DNA of 32,212 nt from a bacterium (GCA_003576755.1 QEVT01000013.1:1-32212); one strand, 5' to 3'; positions 24,001 to 31,943 are shown, counted from the stretch's first letter. The notes: generated from the letters alone by a model not told the origin. Numbers and translations are program-made.

Positions 24001-24070
24001 CCGCCGCGACCGCACCGATCGCCACCCACCCGGCCATCCGGGATCCCGCCCGTGCCTGCGTTCGCGCCAT
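21029..24070 (-). CDS. Large secreted protein: N-terminal repeat domains, Thr/Pro linker, propeller-like C-terminus
   Basis: This is a 1,013-residue protein. A signal anchor lies at about residues 12-32 (MAGWVAIGAVAAGIGGLV). Residues of about 40-515 contain several related units that begin with an Asn and an Ala/Val-rich strand: VVFNPGRTAVDVSVAY, HAMNLGTGPARASVAFF, VVQNLDEQARASGAVVDLFP and VQNSDPDRAANAVVEVFP. A Thr/Pro-rich linker spans about 520-610. The C-terminal 400 residues are homologous to the whole mature downstream protein and end with RIFAPAIVKSHPLGR. The ATG at 24070 is chosen because GAGGGAG precedes it and the signal segment then falls at the N-terminus; the frame is open further but only through a TTG. 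A cell-surface role is inferred. Confidence 0.8.
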   Translation of the reverse strand: MARTQARAGSRMAGWVAIGAVAAGIGGLVSRTASPQAPAPRSSQIVVFNPGRTAVDVSVAYRGTDGACAGQSVQHKAGRQSVGAYGAAIFDLGSETDSGLPDDCRAAAVIQASGVVMGVIVDRTDKDGATAAYNATPREAAGLRFGVPRWRKGDDHRAWRTRIHAMNLGTGPARASVAFFDTAGRADTGCGAACNQTIEAGGAATWAVDDIAGLAEGKGGGSAVVRSDQPMLVVAGDVPAAGDADTALVPAVRADDPAFDPSVPALVPWAMVGRVFGAGAVSTDAGADRASGADGAGTTTLVVQNLDEQARASGAVVDLFPEGGAPPASQKLPVLVPSQSHVLPLAGIGDLGDGLYAVQARASQRLGVVQATDWLSSGGLAAAGPAAPGLTVAVPLVVRAFEGQSSTVFVQNSDPDRAANAVVEVFPHGDVKALASADVNVAAGGTVALDLARDARFESVPNGTRGWLRVRAIDQVPVAVHALVDVTRSRWGVYAFEGQPSAAAAAALFAPVVHARYLGDQPPPTATPAVTDTPRATSRATDTPAPTATPTGPATLTPSPTRPGGQTTTATPTDTPVGGTDTATPPPVETATVTPTWTPTRPPTARPSPAADSGWFRPFGPEAPAAMAVEDQVRRMGAAGDGVRWFRVSEPGYDDKVIVVERDRKVIRVFDSLRRAVEAEYARIRRQGAVRDLWEVDGSGRVWIGKGFFDGQRWTEVARDEELTEGGARYEGRAVLDADDRAWLPVLSTAECERPTGCALAGVRAFRPDGRIALEITLSPLDEVGRLDLPRVMLMSSRRTGPGRTVAGGSRVPPAPQQAPGAGEAWIVAPEGLYLPPSTAAVAYPSLDPPAPGSTALRNAGYATASTVRPDGRLAVLTWVEMQFPRGVTYHIFLNVWMGDGWASPQDLTGGAMFRGAVKHERVTAAAYASDGTLWIGTASGRVGSYKLGAWGYTFSSANSPLSGDPIRDIMVDADGSVYIATASGVLGFTPGQEPKPRRIFAPAIVKSHPLGR

Positions 24071-24198
24071 CCGCTGCTCCCTCGTCGTGATCTTGCCGTC
24101 GCCCGCCGCCCGCGCTTGCTCCGACAGCGCGGCAGGCCGGATGGCCCGCGTCCGCGGCGTGTCCACCTCGCGCACCGACGGATCGGCCGCGCCCCGTG

Positions 24199-24228
24199 TT
24201 TCACCCGCCGGGCGCGGCAACCTATGAT
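24199..24228 (+). promoter_or_regulatory. Promoter candidate for pfk
   Basis: TTTCAC (24199-24204) and TATGAT (24223-24228) are 18 bases apart, in an AT-rich island of the 315 bp divergent gap before pfk. The TGAT-AAC-ATCA inverted repeat (24225-24235) overlaps the -10. Nothing else is recognised in this gap. Confidence 0.4.
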
Positions 24229-24385
24229 AACATCACAACGCGGGGCACGTCCGCCCGTCACGGCCGTTACGGCGGCGCCCGCCACCGCAGCGGCTCGGAC
24301 GGTCCGGTGGCCGCTGCCCCGACCGGCGCTGTGGCATGCCGCCGCGCTCAGCCACCCGTCGCACCACGCACGCCGCGAGACACGC

Positions 24386-25606
24386 ATGCCGCACGTCAGA
24401 AGACACAAGGGGACCATCGGCATCCTGACCGGGGGCGGCGACGTGCCGGGCCTCAACCCGGCGATCCGAGCCGTCACGATCCGCGCCATCGAGGAGGGCT
24501 ATCGCGTCGTCGGGATCCGCCGGGGCTGGGCCGGGCTCATCGACCTGGTGCCCGACAAGGACGCCCCGAACCACCGAAACGTCCAGACGCTGACCCGTGA
24601 GACCGTCGAGGGCATCGTGCGGACCGGGGGGACGTTCCTCCACACCGCGCGCACGGCGCCGAGCCACGTGGCGCGCGACGACGTGCCGCCGCACCTTCGC
24701 GACCGCTATCGCGACGACGTCAACGACATCACGGCCGACGTCCTCGTCAACCTCGACTTCCTCGGCATCGACCACCTGATCCCCATCGGCGGCGACGGCA
24801 CGTTGGCCTATGCCGTGCGTCTGCACCGCGAGGGCGTGAACGTCACGGCCATCCCCAAGACCATGGACAACGACGTGCCCGGCACCGAGTACTGCATCGG
24901 GTTCAGCACGTGCGTCACGGCCATCATCAACATGACCGACGCGCTGCGCACCACCGCGGCATCGCACGAGCGCCTGCTCGTCGTCGAGGTGTTCGGTCGG
25001 TACGCCGGCTTCACCGCGCTCCTGCCGACGATGGCCGGGGCTGCCAACCGTTGCGTCATCCCCGAGCACAAGTTCGACATCGACCGCCTGTGCGGCCTCT
25101 TGGTCGAGGACCAGCGGCGCAATCCCGGCCACTTCGCGGTCGTGCTGGTGTCGGAGGGCGCGGCGATGGCCGGCGACGAGATGACGTTCGCAAGCGCCGA
25201 GACCGACGTCTTCGGGCACCGCAAGCTCGGCGGCATCGGCGAGAAGGTCGGCGCCGGCCTGCGGGCGGCGTCGGTGCGGCACAACGCCGGCAAGCGGCTC
25301 GACGTCATCGTCCAGCGCCTGGGATACCTCGTCCGGTGCGGCGACCCCGACGCCATGGACTCGATCGTGCCGATGGTCTACGGCAACCTCGCCCTCGACC
25401 TCGTGCTCGACGGCACCCCCGGCCGGATGGTGTGCCTGCGCGACGGCAACTACGACCACGTCCCCGTCGACGTCGTCGCGACCTCGCCCAAGAAGGTCGT
25501 CGACGTCGAGCGCTACTACCACACCGATCGGCTGCGGCCGCGGTACGAGCGGCTGCACCACCGGCCGCTGTTCATCATGACCAGCGACGAGGGGGGCCGT
25601 CCGTGA
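24386..25606 (+). CDS. 6-phosphofructokinase (PfkA family)
   Basis: This enzyme of 406 residues phosphorylates fructose 6-phosphate. Blocks visible: GILTGGGDVPGLNPAIRAV at the start, IPIGGDGTLAYA (G138), IPKTMDNDVPGTEYCIGFST (K158 and catalytic D161), EVFGRYAGFTALLP, and a C-terminal VQRLGYLVRCG block. Gly at the GGDG position is the ATP-using form, since PPi enzymes have Asp there. The Lys in PKTMDND is usual in PPi enzymes and in one ATP-using subgroup. ATP is the likelier donor. The ATG at 24386 has only a weak GAGA upstream. Its TGA overlaps the GTG of the glycosyltransferase gene by GTGA. Confidence 0.9.
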   Translation: MPHVRRHKGTIGILTGGGDVPGLNPAIRAVTIRAIEEGYRVVGIRRGWAGLIDLVPDKDAPNHRNVQTLTRETVEGIVRTGGTFLHTARTAPSHVARDDVPPHLRDRYRDDVNDITADVLVNLDFLGIDHLIPIGGDGTLAYAVRLHREGVNVTAIPKTMDNDVPGTEYCIGFSTCVTAIINMTDALRTTAASHERLLVVEVFGRYAGFTALLPTMAGAANRCVIPEHKFDIDRLCGLLVEDQRRNPGHFAVVLVSEGAAMAGDEMTFASAETDVFGHRKLGGIGEKVGAGLRAASVRHNAGKRLDVIVQRLGYLVRCGDPDAMDSIVPMVYGNLALDLVLDGTPGRMVCLRDGNYDHVPVDVVATSPKKVVDVERYYHTDRLRPRYERLHHRPLFIMTSDEGGRP

Positions 25607-26577
25607 CCGCGGCGCCGGGCGGCCGCTGCCGCATCTCGGTCGTCGTGCCGATGCACAACGAGTCCGAGAACGTCGCCGCGTTCTACGCACGCACGCACGC
25701 CGTGCTCGACCGCACCGGCGAGCCGTGGGAGATCGTGTGTGTCGACGACGGCAGCCGCGACGACACGCTCGACCGGCTCGTCGCGCTGCACCGGCGCGAC
25801 CCGCGCGTCCGGGTGATCGAGCTTTCGCGGAACTTCGGCAAGGAGATCGCGCTGACGGCCGGCATCGACGCGGCCGTCGGCGACGCCGTGATACCGATCG
25901 ACGCCGACCTGCAGGATCCCCCCGAGCTGATCCCCGACATGCTCGCCAAGTGGCGCGAGGGCTACGACGTGGTGTATGCGACGCGCATCGAGCGCGCCGG
26001 CGAGACATGGCTCAAGAAGGCGACCGCGGGCGGCTTCTATCGGTTGATGGAGCGGCTGTCGGACGTGCCGATGCCGCCCAACACCGGCGACTTCCGGCTG
26101 ATGGCCCGCCCGGCCGTCGACGCGCTGCGCGAGGCGCGCGAGCGCAACCGGTTCATGAAAGGGCTCTTCGCCTGGGTGGGCTTTCGGCAGTACAGCCTGG
26201 GCTACCACCGCGATCCGCGCGCCGCCGGCACGACCAAGTGGAGCTACTGGCGCCTGATCCGCCTGGCCATCGAGGGCATCACGTCGTTCAGCTCGGCGCC
26301 GCTGCAGATCGCGACGTGGCTCGGCCTGGCGGTGGCGTCGCTGTCGTTCGTCTACGGCGTCGTGCGCATCGTGATCACGCTGCTCTACGGCAACCCGGTC
26401 GCGGGCTACCCGTCGCTGATGGTGGTCATCCTGTTCCTGGGCGGCGTCCAGCTCATCACGCTCGGCATCATCGGCGCGTACGTCGGCCGCATCTACCAGG
26501 AGGTCAAGGGGCGGCCGCTGTACATCGTCCGGGCCCGATGGGACGATCGGCACGACGGGCTGGCGGGCGAGGCGTGA
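25603..26577 (+). CDS. Family 2 glycosyltransferase, GtrB/DPM1-like, membrane-anchored
   Basis: This 324-residue enzyme probably transfers a sugar from a nucleotide donor to a polyprenyl phosphate. The GT-A fold motifs are RISVVVPMHNESENV, VCVDDGSRDDT and IDADLQDPPE, with the metal-binding D100-A-D102. SRNFGKEIALTAGID is a hallmark of this subgroup. Two C-terminal transmembrane helices lie at about 234-262 and 268-292, followed by GAYVGRIYQEVKGRPLY. It starts with GTG overlapping the pfk stop and has GAGGGGGG just upstream, so coupling with pfk is likely. The sugar and acceptor are unknown. Confidence 0.88.
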   Translation: MTAAPGGRCRISVVVPMHNESENVAAFYARTHAVLDRTGEPWEIVCVDDGSRDDTLDRLVALHRRDPRVRVIELSRNFGKEIALTAGIDAAVGDAVIPIDADLQDPPELIPDMLAKWREGYDVVYATRIERAGETWLKKATAGGFYRLMERLSDVPMPPNTGDFRLMARPAVDALREARERNRFMKGLFAWVGFRQYSLGYHRDPRAAGTTKWSYWRLIRLAIEGITSFSSAPLQIATWLGLAVASLSFVYGVVRIVITLLYGNPVAGYPSLMVVILFLGGVQLITLGIIGAYVGRIYQEVKGRPLYIVRARWDDRHDGLAGEA

Positions 26578-26629
26578 GGGGCGTGATCCGCCGCGGGATC
26601 GCCCGTGCGCCAACGGCGACCTCCCCCGC

Positions 26630-27097
26630 GTGCGCGTCGCGTTGATCGCCGTCGGCGAGCGCGTGCCCGGCTGGGTGGCCGAGGCCTGGTCGACGTACGC
26701 CGCCCGCCTGCCGCGCGACCTCGTCCTCGGCCTGGTCGAGGTGCCCGCCGGGAGGCGGGCCAAGGGCGCCGATGCGGCGCGGCTGGTGGACGACGAGGGC
26801 CGCCGGCTGCTTGCCGCGGTGCCGCCCGGGGCGCGCGTGGTCGCGCTCGACCGCACCGGCGACGCGTGGTCGACCGAGGATCTCGCCGGCCACCTCGCGG
26901 CCTGGCGGCGCGACGGGCGCGAGGTCTGCCTGCTCGTCGGCGGCCCCGACGGCTTGTCGGCGGCCTGCCTCGCCCGCGCCGAGGCGCGGTGGTCGCTCTC
27001 GCGCCTCACCCTCCCCCACGCCATGGTGCGGGTCGTCGTGGCCGAGCAGCTCTATCGCGCGTGGTCGATGCTCCAGAACCACCCCTACCACCGTTGA
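26630..27097 (+). CDS. rlmH: 23S rRNA (pseudouridine1915-N3)-methyltransferase RlmH
   Basis: This small SPOUT methyltransferase of 155 residues, a usual size for the family, methylates pseudouridine 1915 in helix 69. The SAM-binding LLVGGPDGLS and the C-terminal LPHAMVRVVVAEQLYRAWSM with PYHR are diagnostic. The first codon is GTG at 26630 (VRVALIAVGE), fitting the family N-terminus; no strong Shine-Dalgarno is visible. It lies 52 bases after the glycosyltransferase stop on the same strand. Confidence 0.93.
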   Translation: MRVALIAVGERVPGWVAEAWSTYAARLPRDLVLGLVEVPAGRRAKGADAARLVDDEGRRLLAAVPPGARVVALDRTGDAWSTEDLAGHLAAWRRDGREVCLLVGGPDGLSAACLARAEARWSLSRLTLPHAMVRVVVAEQLYRAWSMLQNHPYHR

Positions 27098-27152
27098 CGG
27101 GCCGCCCCGGCGGCGGGCGCCGCGGCTCGCGGCCCGGGGGCGTGAATCACCC

Positions 27153-27173
27153 GCGTTAATGCTATACTAACGC
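27153..27173 (+). promoter_or_regulatory. Extended -10 promoter within an inverted repeat, lipoprotein gene
   Basis: TGCTATACT (27160-27168) is an extended -10 element. It is spanned by GCGTTA (27153-27158) and TAACGC (27168-27173), a perfect inverted repeat with a 9-base centre. The predicted transcription start falls at about 27175, on the AGGAGG itself, so the leader would be only about 14 bases. A repressor operator is plausible. Confidence 0.5.
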
Positions 27174-27188
27174 CAGGAGGTCATGGCC

Positions 27189-28211
27189 ATGGCGCACCGC
27201 AACATCCCGATCCCACGTTTGGCTCACCGCCGTCCCGATGCCGCGGCGCGGCGCGGGAGGCGCCTCGCGATGGTCGCCACGGTCCTCGCGGTCGCCCTCA
27301 TGGCCACCGGCTGCGAGGTCCCGGAGGGCATGGATCGCCCGGGCGAGGTTCCGCGCGGCGCGCGCACCACCGCCTCGCCGGCCCCGATGGTCCCGGACGG
27401 GGGGACGCCGGCGGCCACGGGCGACGCGCAGGCAGCGCCCCGCCCGACCGCGCGGGCCGGTTCGCCGACCGCGGCCGCGCGGAGCTCGACCGCCCGCGAC
27501 GCCGTCGCGGGCAACCGAGACGATCGCGGCCTCATCGCGACGCTCGACCCGGTGTCGTTCCGCTACGACCCCGCGGTGGCCGCTTCCGTCGACGCCGAGA
27601 CGGTCGAGGCGCAGTCGCCGCGCGACGAGCCCGGCGAGCCCACGCCGCGGCACATCCGGTTCACGTTGGACGGGTATGTCGTCCGGAGCCCGCGCCACGC
27701 GCCCGTCATCGCCGTCTACGGCGTCGACGCCTACGAGGCCGCGAGCCCACAGGCGGGCCGCCAGATCGCCGCCCTGCGCGCGCTGCTGGCCGATCGGCCC
27801 GCGACGATCCGGGGCGCGGCAGACGCGTCCAACCCCCTGCCCTTCTTGCCGTACGGGCCGTCGGCCGAGCTGTTCCACGCTCAGGCGGTGCTGGTCGAGT
27901 TCGCCGGCGGGGCCGGCGTGCGCTACATCGCGCAGCGCGACCTCGGCACCGCTCCGGTGACCAACGCCGACGTGTTCTACACGTTCCAGGGCCTGACCGA
28001 CGACGGGGCGTTCTACATCTCGGCGGTGCTCCCGATCGCGGTGCCCGGCCTTCCAGACGACGACGCTGCCGCCGGCGAGGCGGCCGAGGACGGCTGGGAC
28101 GCTTACATCGCCGGCGTCGTCGACGCGCTCGAGGCGGTGGACGGGGCGGACGTGACGCCGCCGCTGGCCAAGCTCGACGCGATGGTCGGGTCGATCGTCG
28201 TCGGGCGCTGA
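27189..28211 (+). CDS. Lipoprotein of unknown function
   Basis: This is a 340-residue protein. A basic N-terminus leads a hydrophobic core (MVATVLAVALMATGC) with a lipobox cysteine at residue 42. An Ala/Pro/Thr-rich stretch follows to about residue 105. The globular part begins near GLIATLDPVSFRYDP and includes HIRFTLDGYVVRSPRHAPVIAVYGVDAYE and GAFYISAVLPIAVPG. I do not recognise the domain with certainty; it resembles hypothetical lipoproteins common in Chloroflexota. AGGAGG (27175-27180) is eight bases from this ATG but only two from an earlier in-frame ATG at 27183, so the later start is chosen. It converges on the oxidoreductase gene. Confidence 0.7.
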   Translation: MAHRNIPIPRLAHRRPDAAARRGRRLAMVATVLAVALMATGCEVPEGMDRPGEVPRGARTTASPAPMVPDGGTPAATGDAQAAPRPTARAGSPTAAARSSTARDAVAGNRDDRGLIATLDPVSFRYDPAVAASVDAETVEAQSPRDEPGEPTPRHIRFTLDGYVVRSPRHAPVIAVYGVDAYEAASPQAGRQIAALRALLADRPATIRGAADASNPLPFLPYGPSAELFHAQAVLVEFAGGAGVRYIAQRDLGTAPVTNADVFYTFQGLTDDGAFYISAVLPIAVPGLPDDDAAAGEAAEDGWDAYIAGVVDALEAVDGADVTPPLAKLDAMVGSIVVGR

Positions 28212-28287
28212 CGATGGCACGCCGGGCTCACGCGTCGAGGCGTACGCCGCCCGACACCTCTCCCGGCATCGCAGCCGCACCCGCCGC

Positions 28288-31200
28288 TCACACCCGGGCG
28301 ATGCCCCCCGCCTCGAGCAGCTGATCGAGGTACCGGTTGCTGAGCTTTTCGGCGACCGTGTTCATCTTGAGCCGCTCGCGCAGGTTCGCGAAGTCGACGC
28401 AGTCCATCGCCTGGTCCTGGTTGAAGCACGAGAACACCGGCGCCGCTTCGGCGCCGGTGGCCGGGTCGACGTGCTTCTGGAGGCACTGGCCGCAGACCTC
28501 CTTCATCATGCACTGCATCGACGAGTTGATCGACGCGATCGCCTGATGGTCCGGCTTGAGGTATGGCTGGAGCACCCCATGGCGGGCTTCGGACACGGCC
28601 GCCATCATGCGGTCCGAGCCGATGGCGATGATCCGGTCGACAGCGTCCAGCGGGACGAGCGGCGCGCCGCCGAGCTCGCCGCGGGCGTAGGCCAGCATGG
28701 CCTGCACGATGTTGCCGACGAACGAACGGTCCTGCGGCCGTCGTGGCGCGATCGGGTCGCCGGCGTCCACCGCCCACACGACCTGGTCGGTGGCCTCCTC
28801 GAGCGCCGACTGCTCGAACAGGTCGACCTGGCGGCGATACCCTGCGAAGTACAGCACGCGCGAGCCGCGCTCGCGCAGCGCCTTGCCGATCGAGAAGAGC
28901 ACCGCGTTGCCGAGCCCGCCGCCGGCCAGGAGCACCGTCTCGCCCCCGGGCGTCTCGCTCGGCGTGCCGGTCGGGCCCATGACCACCACCGGCTCGCCCG
29001 GACGCAGCGCGGCGCACAGCCGCGAGCTGACGCCCATCTCGAGCACGATGAGCGCCAGGAGGTCTCGGTCCTTGTCGACCCACGCGCCGGTGAGCGCGAT
29101 GCCCTCGAGCGTCAGCCGCACGCCGTCGACCACCGGCGCCAGCGACTCGTAGTTTTGGAGCCGGTAGAACTGCCCGGGCTGAAACCGGTCGGCGGCGTAG
29201 CGCCCGCGCACCACGACCTCGACGATGGTCGGCGTCAGCCGCTTTACCTCGACCACCCGCGGCACGAGCCCCTCGTCGAGCGCGTCGGTCAGGCGGCGGA
29301 ACGCGGCGAGGTCGACGGGCCGGTCCTCGGCGGCGGCGATGTCGGCGGCGAACAGGCGCGCGACGTGCGGTGCGCCGTGCTTGGACGACGCCATCGCCTT
29401 GACGACGTTGCCGGCGTAGTCGGGGTGGTTGTCGCCGTAGTAGGTGACGAAGCGGCCGGCGTGGCTGTACGACAGGAAGAACGCGCCGGCCTCGCCGCGT
29501 GCGGCGGGCACCAGCTGCCACCCGCCGTCGGCCCCCGCGACCAGCTTGTGCGGCCGGAAGTACAGCCCCCGGTCGTCGAGCGCGAACGTCCCGGGGTGCT
29601 CGCGCTCGTAGGTGGTGTTCGGGCTCGTGCCGGCCGCGACGCACACCGCGCGGGCCGGAAGCGTGACCTCCGAGCCGTCGGCGCGCTTGCAGCGCAGCGC
29701 GGCCACGGCGCCGTAGTCGTCGCGGACCGCCTCGACCGGCGAGAGGTTCTCGGCGAACGCGATGCCCTCTTCGAGCGCCTTGATGATCTCCTCGTGGTTG
29801 TTGCGGTAGGCAGGCGAGTCCGTCATCGGCTTTCGGTAGGCGAGCGTGACGCCGCCCCACGACCGGCACAGCCCGACGAGGTCGGGGGCGCGGCCTTCGC
29901 GCGCGGCCGCGGCACGCTCGTCGCGGACCGCCCGGCCGTGCGCGACGAACTCGCGCAGGATCTCGGTCTCCTCGGGGTCGCACATCTTCCACACCGCCTC
30001 CTCGCCCAGCGCCCGGCAGCTCGCCTCGAACTGGGCCAGCGCCTTCTCGACCTGCACCGGATAGTACGCCAGGAGCTCGGTGGCCGTGTCGACGGCCGTC
30101 AGGCCGCCGCCGACGACGACGGCCGGCAGGCGCACCTGGAGGTTGGCCAGCGACGACCGCTTGAAGGCGCCGGTGAGCTGGAGCGCCATCAGGAAGTCGC
30201 TGGCCTTGCGGATGCCGCGGATCAGGTTGTTCTTCATCGGGATGACGGTCGGCCTGCCCGCCCCGGCGGCGATCGCCACATGGTCGAAGCCCAGGCGCCA
30301 CGCGTCGTCGATGTCGAGCGTCCCGCCGAACCGCACGCCGCCGTAGAAGCGGACGTTCTGGCGCCGCAGCAGCGTGAGGTAGATCACGGCGAGGAACGTC
30401 TTGTCCCACCGCACCGTGATGCCGTACTCCGACACCCCCCCGAAGCCCATGAGGATGCGCTCGTCGAGCGCGGCCCGGAGCGTGTCGAAGTCGCGGATCG
30501 GGGCGGGGAACGGCCGCCCGCGCCCCGTCAGGTCGTCGGTGACGGGCTCGAGCTTGAGCCCGTCGATGCCGACCACGCCGAACCCGTCGTTGGCCAGGTA
30601 ATGGCTGAGCGTGTAGCCGGCCGGCCCGAGGCCGACCACCATGACGTCGCGCCCGTGGTAGGGCAGCGCGTAGGGCCGCGCGCGGTTGAGCGGGTTGAAC
30701 CGCGTGAAGAGGCTGTAGATCTCGAACCCGTAGGGCAGCTTCAACACGTCGGTGAGGATGCCGGTCTCGGTCTGCGGGATGTTGACGGGGTCCTGCTTTT
30801 GGTAGATGCAGCCCTTCATGCAGTCGTTGCAGATGCGGTGCCCGGTGCCGGGGCACATCGGGTTGTCGAGCATGATCATGGCCAGCGCGCCGATGGCGTC
30901 GCCGCGCTTGCGCAGCACGTGCATCTCCGAGATGCGCTCGTCGAGCGGGCAGCCGGCGAGCGCGTTGCCGAGCGGGTTCCGCTCGTAGCCGCCGCCCTCG
31001 GCGACGAACCCGCGCGAGCACGAGTCCTTTTGGCGCGGGTGGCAGATCACGCAGTAGTCGACCTCGCGCAGGAAGTCCTTGGGCTGCATGCGGGGGTCGG
31101 TGAGCCGGAAGCCGTCGCGCAGGCGCCGATGCTCCGCCGGGCCCACCATGGCCTCGGGCAGCGCGGGATCCGGGCGCTCGACGGGAACGAGCGACGCGAA

Positions 31201-31893
31201 GTCGACCTTGCCGGCGCGCACGAACGCGGCCCAGCCGTGCACGTGCCGGTGGCGGCCCGGCACGGCGACGACCTGGACGCACCAGTCGGCGACCGCGGCA
31301 AGGCTGCCGCGCATCCGCTCGAGCGGCGTCGACTCGCCGCGGTGGGCGCTCATCACCACCGCGGCCGACACCCGGGGGTCGTCGGCCGGCGCCGCGGCGG
31401 CCTGGGCCCGCTCGCCGTCGAGCAGCGTCAGCACGGCCGTGGCGAAGCGGACCTCGGGATCGCCGTGCGGCACGGTCTTGGCCAAGAGGCGCCCGACCTC
31501 GGCGTCGAGGGCGGCGAAGGCCGCGTCGTCGACGGCCGTCACCGGCTTGTCGCAGCGCGGGAAGACCCGGGGGCGCAGGAAGTCCTTCTTGAGCCGATAC
31601 ACCGGCGAGAGGGCCTCGGTCTCGGCGGCGAGCGCCGCCACGGCCTCGTCGATGGCGAACATGCGGCCGACGAACCGCCCGAGCACCGCGGCAACGCGGA
31701 TCAGGAGCTCGGACTGCTCGGCCGGCGCGGCGGCATCGAACGCGTCGAACGCGGCGCGCAGGCCGGGATCGGCATCCTCGGCGTCCTGCCAGAACACGGC
31801 GTGAAGGTCGCGCAGGCGGCGCGGCTGGTACAGGTCGGCGAAGCGGAAGCCGTCGATGCCGAGGGCGAAGTCATCCATCGTGTCGCGATCCAT
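28288..31893 (-). CDS. Single-chain Nfn-like flavoprotein: GltD/NfnB-like half fused to NfnA-like half
   Basis: This is a 1,201-residue oxidoreductase. Residues 1-275 form an unrecognised N-terminal region. Eight cysteines follow in two groups suited to two [4Fe-4S] clusters: C281, C284, C292, C315, and C347, C355, C358, C362. A GltD-like part has an FAD site VMVVGLGPAGYTLSHYL (about 417-433) and a second dinucleotide fold AVVVGGGLTAVDTATELL. From about residue 830 a ferredoxin-reductase-like FAD/NAD part (FQPGQFYRLQNYE; LLAGGGLGNAVLFSIGKAL) is followed by a C-terminal C-x5-C-x2-C...C set (MQCMMKEVCGQCLQ to SCFNQ), as in the [2Fe-2S] of PyrK/NfnA. Together these are the parts of NADH-dependent ferredoxin:NADP oxidoreductase. 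The ATG at 31893 lacks a clear ribosome-binding site; a second ATG at 31878 is possible. Confidence 0.82.
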   Translation of the reverse strand: MDRDTMDDFALGIDGFRFADLYQPRRLRDLHAVFWQDAEDADPGLRAAFDAFDAAAPAEQSELLIRVAAVLGRFVGRMFAIDEAVAALAAETEALSPVYRLKKDFLRPRVFPRCDKPVTAVDDAAFAALDAEVGRLLAKTVPHGDPEVRFATAVLTLLDGERAQAAAAPADDPRVSAAVVMSAHRGESTPLERMRGSLAAVADWCVQVVAVPGRHRHVHGWAAFVRAGKVDFASLVPVERPDPALPEAMVGPAEHRRLRDGFRLTDPRMQPKDFLREVDYCVICHPRQKDSCSRGFVAEGGGYERNPLGNALAGCPLDERISEMHVLRKRGDAIGALAMIMLDNPMCPGTGHRICNDCMKGCIYQKQDPVNIPQTETGILTDVLKLPYGFEIYSLFTRFNPLNRARPYALPYHGRDVMVVGLGPAGYTLSHYLANDGFGVVGIDGLKLEPVTDDLTGRGRPFPAPIRDFDTLRAALDERILMGFGGVSEYGITVRWDKTFLAVIYLTLLRRQNVRFYGGVRFGGTLDIDDAWRLGFDHVAIAAGAGRPTVIPMKNNLIRGIRKASDFLMALQLTGAFKRSSLANLQVRLPAVVVGGGLTAVDTATELLAYYPVQVEKALAQFEASCRALGEEAVWKMCDPEETEILREFVAHGRAVRDERAAAAREGRAPDLVGLCRSWGGVTLAYRKPMTDSPAYRNNHEEIIKALEEGIAFAENLSPVEAVRDDYGAVAALRCKRADGSEVTLPARAVCVAAGTSPNTTYEREHPGTFALDDRGLYFRPHKLVAGADGGWQLVPAARGEAGAFFLSYSHAGRFVTYYGDNHPDYAGNVVKAMASSKHGAPHVARLFAADIAAAEDRPVDLAAFRRLTDALDEGLVPRVVEVKRLTPTIVEVVVRGRYAADRFQPGQFYRLQNYESLAPVVDGVRLTLEGIALTGAWVDKDRDLLALIVLEMGVSSRLCAALRPGEPVVVMGPTGTPSETPGGETVLLAGGGLGNAVLFSIGKALRERGSRVLYFAGYRRQVDLFEQSALEEATDQVVWAVDAGDPIAPRRPQDRSFVGNIVQAMLAYARGELGGAPLVPLDAVDRIIAIGSDRMMAAVSEARHGVLQPYLKPDHQAIASINSSMQCMMKEVCGQCLQKHVDPATGAEAAPVFSCFNQDQAMDCVDFANLRERLKMNTVAEKLSNRYLDQLLEAGGIARV

Positions 31894-31913
31894 GGTGGGC
31901 GAAGGCACGGCGC

Positions 31914-31943
31914 GGGCATGGCCGCCTCGAGGCGGCCATGCCC
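31914..31943. terminator. Perfect 13 bp stem hairpin between the secreted-protein gene and the oxidoreductase
   Basis: GGGCATGGCCGCC (31914-31926) and GGCGGCCATGCCC (31931-31943) pair perfectly around TCGA. It lies in the 94 bp gap after the upstream leftward gene and before the oxidoreductase start. No T-run follows. It could end the upstream transcript or be a symmetrical binding site. Confidence 0.55.
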
